Source: Stieleria sedimenti
Lineage (GTDB): Bacteria; Planctomycetota; Planctomycetia; Pirellulales; Pirellulaceae
Assembly (NCBI RefSeq): GCF_025060895.1
Contig: NZ_JANZKV010000329.1
Coordinates: 1 to 32,761, forward strand
DNA: 32,761 nt
Direction: 5' to 3'
Part shown: in pieces, positions 1-9,529 of the stretch
Position numbering within the stretch: the stretch's first letter is position 1
Layout of the letters: each line of letters begins with the position of its first letter
The notes under the pieces: model-generated
What the model saw: only the letters and a program-made list of their open reading frames with translations
What the model was told of the DNA's origin: nothing
Databases searched by the model: none
Translations under genes and position numbers: made by a program

Positions 1-58
1 TCACAAAACCGACAGCCCGCTCGCGCCGTTCCGCTAACCAACCCCAACCCCTCCCCCC

Positions 59-3000
59 TCACGCGCCCGCCGGTTGCAGCGTCGGCGATTCGACATCCCC
101 GTACTGGTGTATCGACTCGGGCGCCAGCTTGAGCGCCGTCCTGAGGTCCATGAACAGGACAAAGACGACCGGAACGAGCACCAGCGTGAAGCACGTCGAG
201 ACGATCATGCCGCCCAAAAAGACGACGCCCAGCCCGCGGTACAACTCGCTGCCCGCACCCGGAAACACCACCAACGGCAACAACCCCAACACGGTCGTCA
301 GCGTGGTGATACAGATCGGACGAATCCGCGTACGGACACTCATCGGAACCGCCTGGATCGGCGCGAGATGTTCTTCGCGCATATGAACCAATGATTGGTG
401 CACGATGAGAATCGCGTTATTGACCACCGTGCCGATCAAGATAATGAAGCCGAGCATCGTGAGCACGTCCAACGACTGGGGGACAAACAAGTTCAACACC
501 CACAACCCGACGATGCCGCCGACGGCACCCAGCGGCACACTAAAGATGACCACAAAGGGATAGAGCCAAGATTCGAACAGCGCGGCCATCAACAGATACG
601 TGATCAGCACCGCCATCAGAATATTGAAACGGAGCGCATCCCAGGCTTGCCGCAACTTATCGGCGGTACCGGACAGCGCGACGAAGTACTCGTTGCCGAT
701 CGTCCCCTCCTCGACCAACGGCGCGACGATTTGCCCATTGACCAGTTCCATCGCTGCTTCCAGCGGCATCTCGTCCGGCGGGCTGACTTCGACGGTGATC
801 GAACGCAATCGTTCACGGCGTTGGATTTGTTCCGGTCCGCTGCCGTATTGCATCTCCGCGACAGCCATCAAGGGAACGACTTCTCCGTCACCGGTCGCCA
901 ACGGCAGCGACATCAACGCTTGCGGGTCCGCATTGCGACCGGTCGGTCCCTTGATCGTCATGTCGATCTTGTCCCCGCCCACGTAGTAGTCACCGGCATA
1001 GGCGCCATCGACCATGGCATCGGCGACGTAACCGAGGTCGGTCGTGTCGATCCCCATCTCGGATGCCGCCAGCAACTTGGGTTTGAGATGGATTTCCGGA
1101 CTGGACAGTTCCAAACTCGGCTGGGCCGACGCTTGGCCCTCGGGCATCAACCGTTCCACGTCGTCAAGCACGCGACCGGCGATGACGACCAGCCGTTCCA
1201 GGTCAGGACCGGAGATCTCGATGTCGATCGTCCGTCCGCCCGACATGCCGCGTCCGAACAAGCTGGATTGCGAAGCCATCACGCGGATTCCCGGCAACCC
1301 GGCGCCGGCCTGGCGAATCAACGGAACCAACTCCGACGCCCGCTCGGGATCCCGGGCGCGAAACCCCATGAACAGACTTCGCTCGCGGATCGAGCAAAAG
1401 TAGTAATCCAAAACCGGAGCGTCCGAGCCATCGGTGGCCGCACTGCCTTCGTCGACATCCCAAACCGGGCGCAACCGCTCCTCGACGATCGCTCCGATGT
1501 CGGACAACTCGTCCAGATTGTAACCGGCCGGAAGCGAAAACCGTGCGAACACGAAGTTACGGTTGCCCGTCGGCAGGTATTCGACCTTCGGCCACAACAG
1601 ATAGCTGAGTCCGACCGAAACCCCCGTCATCACCAACACGACCGCGATCGAACGCAACCGGGAACGAAGCACCCAGGAGTTGAAACCGACGACCGAATCG
1701 ACTAGCGACGATGCGGCACCGCGCGTGGTCCGTTCGAACCAACCGTCCGACTGGGCCTCCGATTGGTCGTCGGGGACACCGTCCGACGCTTCCGCAGCCG
1801 CGTCGTTGCGGGGACGCTTGCGGGCGAACAAACGTGACGCTGCGGTCGGAATCACGGTGAAGGAGACGAGCATGGAAAATGCGATGCCACAACTGATCGC
1901 CAGGGCGATGTCGCGAAACAATTGCCCCGCGGTGGCTTGCACGAAGATGACTGGCAAAAACACGGCGATCGTCGTCAGCGTCGATGCCACGATCGCGCCG
2001 CCGACTTCGCCGACGCCCCGTGACGCTGCGACAAAGGCGGTTTCGCCGAGCTGTTTACGCCGGGTGATGTTTTCCAGAACCACGACCGCATTGTCGACCA
2101 GCATGCCGACGGCAAAGGCCATCCCGGCCAGCGAGATCACGTTCAAAGAACGCCCCAACAGTGTCATGCACAAAAACGCCCCGGCGATGCTGATCGGAAT
2201 CGCCACCGCCGCAACCAGTGCACCGCGTGCGATGCGATAGCCCAACACGAAAATCAACACGACGGTACCGACGTAAAACCAGGGCGAGACATACACCGAC
2301 GCGACCGCGGTTGCCGCGATCGCCACGCTGGCCAACACGGTGGCCCGTCCAAAATGCAAAAACAACATCAAAATGATGATCGTCGCGGCGCTGCCGATCA
2401 ACATGTTTTGCACCACCAACGCGATCGCCGATTCGATGTACTCGGTCTCGTCGTAGTACTGAAACAATTCCAACCCTTCGCGTTTCAAAATCCCTTCGTT
2501 CAATTCACGATTGGCAACACGCAACCCCTTCATCACTTCCATCACGTTCGCGCCGCTCACCCGCCCGACACTCAGACTGATGCTTTCGGTTCCGTAGCGC
2601 CGCGCGATGCTCTCACGGTCCTTGTACCCCAGTTTGACTTCCGCGACGTCACCGACGTAGACACGTGTGTTGCCATCGGAGACGAGCAATTGTTGCTTGA
2701 CTTGCTCGGGGTCGCGAAACTGGCCCAGGGTTCGAATCACCCAAGTCCGTTTGCCTTGAAAAAAGTCTCCGGCGGTCGTGTCGCTGTTTTGACGGTTGAG
2801 CGCCTCGCGGACCTGCCGAATCGTGATTTGCCGCGTCGCCAACTTGGCCGGATCAACGATCACCTGCAGCTCTTGTTCGCGTCCGCCCCGCGTCTCGGCG
2901 TTCGACACCCCCGGAACGCGTTCCAATCTCGCCTCGACAAAATCCTCCGACAACTTGCGGAGCTTTTCCAAATCGACCGGGGGCGGTCGCAACGCTTCCA

Positions 3001-3589
3001 GTTCCGGGTGCGCGGCAAGATGCTCGTCCAAACAGTTTTGCAGACGAAACACACGAAGGGCAGAATTACTTGCCCGCCTTGCCGGTTCGAGAACCTCCGC
3101 GATCTGGGGATGGGCGGACTGGAATTCGGCGATCGCCTGACCGGTCGGCGGTCGCGGCGTCAACGCAAATCGCGCGATCGGCTGAGCGCTCAGATCCGAC
3201 GCTTCGATGACCGGTTCACTGGCGTCCAACGGATACTCACGGACCTGCTGCAAACGCGTGTTGACCCGCGCCAAGGCATCGTCGATGTTGGTTCCGATCT
3301 CAAACTCCAGCGTGACCTCCGCCGAAGAAACGCTGCAATTGGAGGAGAGCTTGACCAACCCCTCGACACCTTGCAATTGTTCTTCCTGCTCGAGCACAAT
3401 CTCGCGCTCGATTTCCTGGGGGCTGGCCCCGGGCCATCGGGTTTCGATGGTCAGCACCGGGTTTTGAACCTCGGGAACCAATTGTTTGGGGATCAGCCCC
3501 AGCGACAACGTCCCGAACAGCGCCGCCAAGATGGCACCGACATAAACTTTGACGGGGTTGCGAATCAGAATCTCAAACACGTCACTCAA
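59..3589 (-). CDS. RND-family efflux transporter permease subunit
   Basis: Inner-membrane RND pump (AcrB/SwrC-like superfamily), expected to export small molecules using the proton gradient with the adaptor encoded just upstream. About 1176 aa if it starts at TTG 3589, which overlaps the adaptor stop as TTGA and has GGAG four bases upstream. GTG 3580 (MFEILIRNP) is an equally reasonable start. Seen: an N-terminal helix, porter segments, the TM4 motif GMLVDNAVVVLENI near residues 495-508 (one Asp kept, the second replaced by Asn, as in SwrC-like pumps), and a matching C-terminal half ending in GAVGGIVGLW and GTVVNNAILIV. Odd points are a charged insert of about 60 residues in the first porter region (about 2975-3160) and an extra hydrophobic segment of about 40 residues between the expected TM2 and TM3 (about 2225-2344). 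The substrate cannot be told from sequence. The family call is very sure. Confidence 0.95.
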   Translation of the reverse strand: MSDVFEILIRNPVKVYVGAILAALFGTLSLGLIPKQLVPEVQNPVLTIETRWPGASPQEIEREIVLEQEEQLQGVEGLVKLSSNCSVSSAEVTLEFEIGTNIDDALARVNTRLQQVREYPLDASEPVIEASDLSAQPIARFALTPRPPTGQAIAEFQSAHPQIAEVLEPARRASNSALRVFRLQNCLDEHLAAHPELEALRPPPVDLEKLRKLSEDFVEARLERVPGVSNAETRGGREQELQVIVDPAKLATRQITIRQVREALNRQNSDTTAGDFFQGKRTWVIRTLGQFRDPEQVKQQLLVSDGNTRVYVGDVAEVKLGYKDRESIARRYGTESISLSVGRVSGANVMEVMKGLRVANRELNEGILKREGLELFQYYDETEYIESAIALVVQNMLIGSAATIIILMLFLHFGRATVLASVAIAATAVASVYVSPWFYVGTVVLIFVLGYRIARGALVAAVAIPISIAGAFLCMTLLGRSLNVISLAGMAFAVGMLVDNAVVVLENITRRKQLGETAFVAASRGVGEVGGAIVASTLTTIAVFLPVIFVQATAGQLFRDIALAISCGIAFSMLVSFTVIPTAASRLFARKRPRNDAAAEASDGVPDDQSEAQSDGWFERTTRGAASSLVDSVVGFNSWVLRSRLRSIAVVLVMTGVSVGLSYLLWPKVEYLPTGNRNFVFARFSLPAGYNLDELSDIGAIVEERLRPVWDVDEGSAATDGSDAPVLDYYFCSIRERSLFMGFRARDPERASELVPLIRQAGAGLPGIRVMASQSSLFGRGMSGGRTIDIEISGPDLERLVVIAGRVLDDVERLMPEGQASAQPSLELSSPEIHLKPKLLAASEMGIDTTDLGYVADAMVDGAYAGDYYVGGDKIDMTIKGPTGRNADPQALMSLPLATGDGEVVPLMAVAEMQYGSGPEQIQRRERLRSITVEVSPPDEMPLEAAMELVNGQIVAPLVEEGTIGNEYFVALSGTADKLRQAWDALRFNILMAVLITYLLMAALFESWLYPFVVIFSVPLGAVGGIVGLWVLNLFVPQSLDVLTMLGFIILIGTVVNNAILIVHQSLVHMREEHLAPIQAVPMSVRTRIRPICITTLTTVLGLLPLVVFPGAGSELYRGLGVVFLGGMIVSTCFTLVLVPVVFVLFMDLRTALKLAPESIHQYGDVESPTLQPAGA

Positions 3590-4908
3590 CCGTCTCCGAC
3601 GGTGACCTCCACGGATTGCCCGGCCGCCAAACGCTCGTTGCCACGCGTCACAACGATCGCGTCGGCGTCCACCTCGCCGGTGATCGCAATCCAATCGCCT
3701 TGGGCGACCCCGAGTTTGACCGGCACTTTGCGGACGACCGCTGCCTGTGATTGACCCGCGGCAGATGATTGACCAGCGGCAGATGAGGCGCGGCCGACGT
3801 CGACGACAAACACCGATTGCCGAACCCCATCTAACACGATCGCATCGGTGGGCACAAACGTCTGTTCCGCTTCGGGCCCGATGGGCAAATCCATCCGCAC
3901 CACCATCCCGGACATCAACATCGGAATGCCGTCGTCGATCCGGTTCTTGATCCGCACCAACACCGGAAAGGTTCTCGAGCGGGTGTCGGCCGCCGGCACG
4001 ATACGTTCCAGCTGCCCCAGCAGCAATTCGCCCGGCCGAGCGTCAAACTCGACATGGATGGTCTGGCCCGGACGCAAGAAGACCACCTGAGCGGCCGGAA
4101 CCGCCACTTCCACCCTGACGGTATCCAACTCGATCAAGTCGACGACGGGATCGCCCGCGGTGATCCAAGCGCCCGCTTCGGTGTATTCGGCCGTCACGTA
4201 GCCATCGAAGGGCGCGATCAGGGCGTGCTTCTTGAGTCGGTCTTCGAGCAAACGGACTTGTTCTCGCTGCAGATCCACCCGCGCCTGGGCCTGGGCGACC
4301 TGCTCGACACGCGGACCACTGACGAGTCGTGCATGTGCGATGGTCGCCGCTTGCAGCAACTGTCGCGAGGAATCGGCTTCCGCGGTCGCCACGTCGAGTT
4401 CTTCGACCGAAGCGGCTTTGGACTGAACCAGTTTGGACATCCGCGACAGCTGGCTGGCCGAACGTCTGGCAATCGCCCCGGCGGCCTCCATTCTCGCCTC
4501 GGCTTCGGCGATGTCTTCGTCGCGCGATCCGGCTTGAAGCTCCGCCAATTGATGTTCCACCAAACGCAATTCCGCTCTGGCCGCGGCGATCTCAATCTGG
4601 ATCACGTCGGTCTGCAAATCGGCCACCGTGTCACCGGCGGCAAGCCGATCTCCACGCTTGGCGTGTAAGGTTTTCAACCGACCGGGCAACGAATAGCCGA
4701 TCGTCGTGGTTCGGCTGGGCGTTACCGTCCCCAACAACTGATACGCCGATTTCGACTCTCCCCTGCGGACGCGGCAGGCCATCACCGGCTGCAGGATTTC
4801 TTGATCGGACTTGGCGGGCGGTTGGGCCGGCGCCACAGCGGCGATCAAAAGAATGCCAAACAGCGTGCCGCACCGCATGGCCCGAATGACGCGTGACGAA
4901 GTGGACAT
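3586..4908 (-). CDS. Efflux RND transporter periplasmic adaptor subunit (HlyD/AcrA family)
   Basis: Periplasmic membrane-fusion protein that would link the RND pump encoded next to it to an outer-membrane channel. About 440 aa from ATG 4908, chosen because it starts directly before a signal peptide (MSTSSRVIRAMRCG, a hydrophobic core, then APAQ); an in-frame ATG lies at 4917. Seen: a lipoyl-type half motif (GRLKTLHAKRGDRLAAGDTV), a long Ala/Glu/Arg-rich coiled coil, the second lipoyl half (LIAPFDGYVTAEYTEAGAWI), then beta-barrel and membrane-proximal segments (VPTDAIVLDGVRQSVFVV). A loop near the end holds two copies of an 18-bp unit (3749-3784) encoding repeated Ser-Ala-Ala-Gly-Gln. The stop codon overlaps the pump start, so the two are almost certainly one operon, adaptor first. 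Confidence 0.93.
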   Translation of the reverse strand: MSTSSRVIRAMRCGTLFGILLIAAVAPAQPPAKSDQEILQPVMACRVRRGESKSAYQLLGTVTPSRTTTIGYSLPGRLKTLHAKRGDRLAAGDTVADLQTDVIQIEIAAARAELRLVEHQLAELQAGSRDEDIAEAEARMEAAGAIARRSASQLSRMSKLVQSKAASVEELDVATAEADSSRQLLQAATIAHARLVSGPRVEQVAQAQARVDLQREQVRLLEDRLKKHALIAPFDGYVTAEYTEAGAWITAGDPVVDLIELDTVRVEVAVPAAQVVFLRPGQTIHVEFDARPGELLLGQLERIVPAADTRSRTFPVLVRIKNRIDDGIPMLMSGMVVRMDLPIGPEAEQTFVPTDAIVLDGVRQSVFVVDVGRASSAAGQSSAAGQSQAAVVRKVPVKLGVAQGDWIAITGEVDADAIVVTRGNERLAAGQSVEVTVGDG

Positions 4909-5127
4909 GGGATGCATCCCAATCGAACCGTGGATCCAAGGCTCGATTGATCGTGGGGGTGGGAACGGGGCGGGGATCGGAATCCGGTAGGAAACCACAT
5001 CCTAGTTGACCGCGTCAGAGCTCACCACACTGCACCTGAAGAAATCGCGGTTTGGTGATCATTCGATCGTCCCACTGACGCCTTCATCACATCCTTTTTT
5101 GACCCAGCCATTTTTTGACCCATCGCT

Positions 5128-6984
5128 TCACCACGTTCCAGCCAGATCGACGTCGCCACGATTTTTCCGCAAGCCATGTGGATCATCAAGGATTTCGCGG
5201 ACCGATGCCAACAGATGTTCAGCGGTAAACGGCTTGTGGACCACCGGGTAGCCGGGCGGGACTTCTCCGTTGTGGGCGACTTCCGGGTCATGCCCGGTAC
5301 AGAACAGCAACGGTAACTCGGGGTTGCTTTCGGCGATCTGACCGCACGCTTCACGCCCGGTCATGTTGGGCATCATCACATCCAAAATGGCCAAATCAAT
5401 TTGATCGGCCAGTTCGTTGACGCGTTGCACCGCTTCCTGTCCATCGGAGGCCAACACGACGTTGTATCCGGCACGCTGCAAGATCCGGCTACTGACCTGT
5501 CGCAACAGTTCTTCGTCGTCGGCGATCAAGATGGTGCCGATGCTGCCACCGGCGTCTTTCGCTCGATCGGTCACGGGCTGGCTGAGCGGCTGCGTCGCCT
5601 CGCACGCCTTGACGGCGGGCAGATAGATGCGGAACGTCGTGCCAACACCGACCTCCGATCGGACTTCGATATGCCCCTGATGCTGTTTGACCAAACCGTA
5701 CACCATCGCCATCCCCAAGCCTGTCCCCGACCCGACTTCCTTGGTGGTGAAGAAAGGCTCAAACACTCGCTCGACCACCTCGGGGGCCATTCCGCTGCCC
5801 GTGTCGGAGATCGAGATGCGGACGAACGGGCCGGGCCGCAGCACGTCGTCCTGGCGACAGTACGCTTCATCCAATACAACCAACTCGGTGGCCAACGTCA
5901 GCTGGCCGGTGCCGTCCATGGCATCGCGTGAGTTGATGCAGCAATTCAGCAGCGCCTGTTGCAGCTCGACCGAATCGGCGTGCACCATCGCGGAGGTGGG
6001 ATGCAGTTCTTGACGTAACGTGATGCGTGATCCAAGTAGCGGCTTTGCCAGCCCGACCAACTCGGCGACGACACCATTGACATCGAGATCGACGCAACAA
6101 AGCGGCTTGCGCCGGCTGAATCCGAGCAACTGGCGTGTCAATGCGGTTGCGCGCTCGCCGGCTTTGAGAATGCATTTCATGTCTTCGTGCAACGCCTCGC
6201 CCGGGCGTGTCGCGTCGAGTCCGAACTGGGTGTAGGACAGAATGATCTGCAACAGATTGTTAAACTCGTGTGCGATGCCACCGGCCAGCATCCCGACCGC
6301 TTCAAGCTTTTGGGATTCGCGCAACTGCTTTTCTTTTTCCAGCAGCTGTTGCTGAGCCAGTTCACGTTGCTGCATCTCACGACGAATTTCCTTCGTCTTT
6401 GCCGCAACAGTCTTTTCCAAATCCGCGACCGTGTTGCGAGAGGCTTCGGTCAGCTTTCTCTTTTTGGTCATGGCGGCAGCGATCTGAGCCACCTCGGCGG
6501 CATCAAAGGGTTTGCGCAGAATCAGCAGTTGATCGCTGTTGCCGAGTTCTTCGACGATTTCAGACCAGGAATAGTCCGAGAACGCGGTGCAGATCAAAAC
6601 TTGCAGATCGGGATCGGCTTTCCACAACTGACGGATCGTCTCCACACCGTCCCAGCCCGGCGGCATCCGCATGTCGACAAAGGCTGTACTGAAGGGGCGT
6701 CCTTCCTGGATCGCCTGGCACACCATCCGGTATCCTTCTTCACCCTGGTAGGCGGACGACAGTTCATAGGAGCGTGCTGCTTTTGTTCGTCGTGACGAAG
6801 AACCGAACAAGGACACTTCGAGCGAATCCAATTCCGCGTCGGCTTGCGAATCGTTACACAGGATCTTGCGAAAATCATCGTGAATCGCCGTGTTGTCATC
6901 GATGATGATGATACGTGGGTTCTCGGAATCTTCTGCGACCTGCTCGCACGCGTTCATCGCGTCGGCCCTGTGTACATCGTCCAT
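5128..6984 (-). CDS. Hybrid sensor histidine kinase with N- and C-terminal receiver domains
   Basis: Soluble 618-aa two-component protein with no visible membrane helix. Order: receiver 1 at about 23-170 (acidic pair D29/D30, phospho-site D104 in AFVDMRMPPGWDG, K158), with an unusually long Ser/Arg-rich loop after its first helix; coiled coil about 180-228; HisKA with H239 in GGIAHEFNNLL; HATPase_c with N351, DTGSGMAP and GSGTGLGMAMVYG; receiver 2 at about 483-600 (D489/D490, D535 in LAILDVMMPNMTG, K584). It probably takes phosphate at receiver 1 from another kinase and relays through H239 to D535. No DNA-binding output domain is present, so a further partner or a non-transcriptional output is implied. 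It is divergent from the TonB receptor-YfiR-kinase operon, which suggests a functional link (inference). ATG 6984 is used; ATG 6957 is an alternative. Confidence 0.93.
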   Translation of the reverse strand: MDDVHRADAMNACEQVAEDSENPRIIIIDDNTAIHDDFRKILCNDSQADAELDSLEVSLFGSSSRRTKAARSYELSSAYQGEEGYRMVCQAIQEGRPFSTAFVDMRMPPGWDGVETIRQLWKADPDLQVLICTAFSDYSWSEIVEELGNSDQLLILRKPFDAAEVAQIAAAMTKKRKLTEASRNTVADLEKTVAAKTKEIRREMQQRELAQQQLLEKEKQLRESQKLEAVGMLAGGIAHEFNNLLQIILSYTQFGLDATRPGEALHEDMKCILKAGERATALTRQLLGFSRRKPLCCVDLDVNGVVAELVGLAKPLLGSRITLRQELHPTSAMVHADSVELQQALLNCCINSRDAMDGTGQLTLATELVVLDEAYCRQDDVLRPGPFVRISISDTGSGMAPEVVERVFEPFFTTKEVGSGTGLGMAMVYGLVKQHQGHIEVRSEVGVGTTFRIYLPAVKACEATQPLSQPVTDRAKDAGGSIGTILIADDEELLRQVSSRILQRAGYNVVLASDGQEAVQRVNELADQIDLAILDVMMPNMTGREACGQIAESNPELPLLFCTGHDPEVAHNGEVPPGYPVVHKPFTAEHLLASVREILDDPHGLRKNRGDVDLAGTW

Positions 6985-7336
6985 TATTTCGGGATCGCCC
7001 TGGGTTGAGTGTCACTGTTGCTTGCAACCTTCGCTTGTGATCAGCCGAACGACCTTGATCGCGGGAAAGAACTGATTGAATTGGTTCGATTTGAGGGACA
7101 ACCGACACTCCTGGTCCGCATTGTTTCCCTGCCCGGTGGGTTGTATCGCTTTCGGCGACTCTCCGCCTAACGGGTGCAGCGAACGAGGGCAACCGGCGCT
7201 GCGGTTTTCCGTAAAGCTCTGCGAATCGATGGAATCGGCTCGTCCAACATTCGACAACACCAGAAGGTGGTCACTGAGACACCGGCGTGCCGGACAATCA
7301 CGCCAACGATCCGGAAGTCGATCCTGGGGCAGGAGA
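6985..7336. other. Divergent intergenic region between hybrid kinase and TonB receptor operon
   Basis: About 350 bp without a convincing gene. It must hold the promoters of both the hybrid kinase (minus) and the receptor operon (plus). A plus-strand open frame runs through most of it upstream of the receptor, but its translation is Arg/Ser-rich and resembles no leader. I looked for a cobalamin-type riboswitch because of the TonB receptor downstream and did not find its conserved boxes. No clear sigma-70 promoter pair or operator could be assigned by eye. Confidence 0.5.
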
Positions 7337-9529
7337 GTGAAGACAGCATTTCAAGACGAGACGCCCGGCGATAACGCCGCGGAACGGCGCCGTCATTTCA
7401 GTGGTCGGACCTTGGATCGTCGTTCCCGCCGAATCCGCATCGTCGCGGTAATGCTCACGGCATTCCTGCTGACAGCCGGTCCCGCCGTCGGTCTGGCTGA
7501 AGAAACACTGCCCGCGGCCGATCAACCCGCCCCAGCCCCCCCGCGGCTCGAGCACCCTGACTCGTTTGACGAGGACACCGCCGAACCCGACGACGACGAA
7601 GGGCTCGACAGCGAATTGGATTCTCTGTTGGACCAAGACCTCGGTTCGCTGCGGCGGACGTCAGTCGCGCCTGCACTGGAGGTCGAGGTGTCCTCGGTCT
7701 CGCGTCAGAAAAGCACGATCGGCAGATCCCCGGCGGCCGTGTTCGTGATCACCGCCGACATGATTCGTCGCAGCGGCTACCAGTCGATCCCCGAAGTGCT
7801 TCGGCTGGCACCCGGGCTTCAGGTGGCGCGGATCGATGGGAACAAGTGGAGCGTCAGTAGTCGTGGCGAGTCGGGCCGATTCAGCGACAAGCTGTTGGTG
7901 CAGATTGACGGTCGGACCGTTTACAACCCGTTGTTCGCCGGTGTGCTGTGGGATGTCCAAGACGTGCTCCTGGAAGATGTTTTGCGGATCGAAGTCATTC
8001 GCGGTCCCGGCGCGACGGTGTGGGGCGCCAATGCCGTCAACGGGGTGATCAATGTCTTGACCAAGTCCAGTTCGCAAACCCACGGCAGCTACGCCATCGC
8101 CGGCGCCGGCACACTGGAACAGGGCTTCGTCGGCGGACGCCTGGGGGGACGCACCGAACGAGGCGTCGATTACCGCGTCTGGGGCAAATGGTTCCAGCGG
8201 GACGAGATGGATCTGGTCGGCGGCTCACCCTACGATGCGACGGACCAAGCCCGCCTGGGATTCCGAACCGATTGGGAATCCCCCGCCGATGACCAATTCA
8301 CGTTTCAAGGCCAGTACTACAACGGCGACTCGGGCAGCCTGGCCGACAAAGATCTCGCAGGTCGCATCGAGTTCGACCAGCCGGTTTCCGGGGGCAACCT
8401 GCTGACGCGTTGGACGAGGACGCATTCGGCAGACCACGAATCCTCGCTGCAACTGTATTACGACCGTTTCGATCGCAAGGCCTACGGATTCGGCCAACAG
8501 ACCAATCTCTTTGACTTGGACTTTCAAAGCCGGTTCCGCTACCGCTGTGACCACCGAATCATTTGGGGAGCCAGCTACCGAGCGATCTTTGACAAACTGA
8601 CCAACAATGATCCGCTGCCGTACATCGCCGCGGACCCCGAGCGGCGCACGGTCCAACGGTTCAGCGCGTTCATTCAAGACGAAATGACGTTGTTGGAAGA
8701 CGCCTGGTACTTCACGCTCGGTTCAAAGTTCTCGCACAACACTTACAGCAATTTTGAACTGCAGCCCAGCGCCCGTCTATTGTGGCTGCCCAATGAATCC
8801 GCTGCGGCGTGGTGCGCGCTCTCACGAGCCGTCCGCACTCCTTCGCGACTGTCAGCCGACGGGCGCTTGATTGTCAATCAGCCGGTGCCCTTAGGCAACT
8901 TCCCGCTCCAACTCCGGGGCGTCGGCGACTTGGGTGCAGAGAACCTAGTGTCTTATGAAGTAGGCTATCGACAGCAAACCAACGAGTTTTTCGCCTGGGA
9001 TGCGACGGCGTATTTCCATGACTACGACAAACTGCAGGTGCTGCGGCTGAACTTTCCCCCCGCAGCCGTCCCGTTTCTCGACCTCTCCGACGCGGCCGCT
9101 GCCGACGGCTATGGATTCGAAGTTTCGGCGACCGCACAGCTGACCGCCTGTTGGAGCATGCGGGGCTGGTACGCGTTCCAACGCATTGAGTTCGACGAGC
9201 CGCCGCCGTCGATCGCCGGCTCGGCAGGCAGAGCCGGCGCGCTGCCACGCAACCAGGTTTCGTTGACCCACTCCTTCGACCTGAACCGCGGACGACAACT
9301 GGACGTCATCACCCGCTATGTCGACAACCTGCCCGCCGAAGCGACGCCTTCCTATGTCGCCGTCGACACACGATTCGGATGGAACCTCGGACGCAACGTG
9401 TCCGCTTCGGTCGTCGGCCGCAACCTGTTTGACCGACGGCACCGCGAATTCGGCCCCAATTACTTCACCGGCGACGTGCCGACCGAAGTGCCGCGTAGCG
9501 TGCATGCGTACGTGGAGTGGCGCCGATGA
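7337..9529 (+). CDS. TonB-dependent outer-membrane receptor
   Basis: Outer-membrane beta-barrel receptor of about 730 aa that would bind or import a ligand using TonB energy. Seen: a basic N-terminus and signal peptide (IVAVMLTAFLLTAGPAVGLA); a linker with LRRTSVAPALEVEVSSVSRQ; a plug domain with PAAVFVITADMIRRSG, IPEVLRLAPGLQVARID, LLVQIDGRTVY, and the diagnostic IEVIRGPGATVWGANAVNGV; then a barrel of about 500 residues ending in an aromatic final strand (VHAYVEWRR). The start is uncertain: GTG 7337 follows AGGAG, but only one base away, and in-frame ATG 7229 and TTG 7076 give longer poorly coding leaders. The stop overlaps the start of the YfiR-like gene (ATGA), so they are co-translated. 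This receptor may sense more than transport, given the signalling genes that follow. Confidence 0.93.
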   Translation: MKTAFQDETPGDNAAERRRHFSGRTLDRRSRRIRIVAVMLTAFLLTAGPAVGLAEETLPAADQPAPAPPRLEHPDSFDEDTAEPDDDEGLDSELDSLLDQDLGSLRRTSVAPALEVEVSSVSRQKSTIGRSPAAVFVITADMIRRSGYQSIPEVLRLAPGLQVARIDGNKWSVSSRGESGRFSDKLLVQIDGRTVYNPLFAGVLWDVQDVLLEDVLRIEVIRGPGATVWGANAVNGVINVLTKSSSQTHGSYAIAGAGTLEQGFVGGRLGGRTERGVDYRVWGKWFQRDEMDLVGGSPYDATDQARLGFRTDWESPADDQFTFQGQYYNGDSGSLADKDLAGRIEFDQPVSGGNLLTRWTRTHSADHESSLQLYYDRFDRKAYGFGQQTNLFDLDFQSRFRYRCDHRIIWGASYRAIFDKLTNNDPLPYIAADPERRTVQRFSAFIQDEMTLLEDAWYFTLGSKFSHNTYSNFELQPSARLLWLPNESAAAWCALSRAVRTPSRLSADGRLIVNQPVPLGNFPLQLRGVGDLGAENLVSYEVGYRQQTNEFFAWDATAYFHDYDKLQVLRLNFPPAAVPFLDLSDAAAADGYGFEVSATAQLTACWSMRGWYAFQRIEFDEPPPSIAGSAGRAGALPRNQVSLTHSFDLNRGRQLDVITRYVDNLPAEATPSYVAVDTRFGWNLGRNVSASVVGRNLFDRRHREFGPNYFTGDVPTEVPRSVHAYVEWRR

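Noticed and set aside
1..58. Sequence beyond the RND pump stop
   Set aside because: Too short to assign; it shows no clear gene end or terminator.
395..1705. Long plus-strand frames opposite the RND pump (also 2354-3754)
   Set aside because: Translations are His/Gln/Arg-rich and motif-free, while the minus strand encodes a continuous RND protein.
5095..5122. Duplicated TTTTTTGACCCA downstream of the hybrid kinase gene
   Set aside because: Two 12-bp copies only; without a stem it is not a terminator and no role could be supported.
6985..7336. Possible cobalamin riboswitch before the TonB receptor
   Set aside because: The conserved B12-box elements were not found; only scattered GC-rich stems are present.
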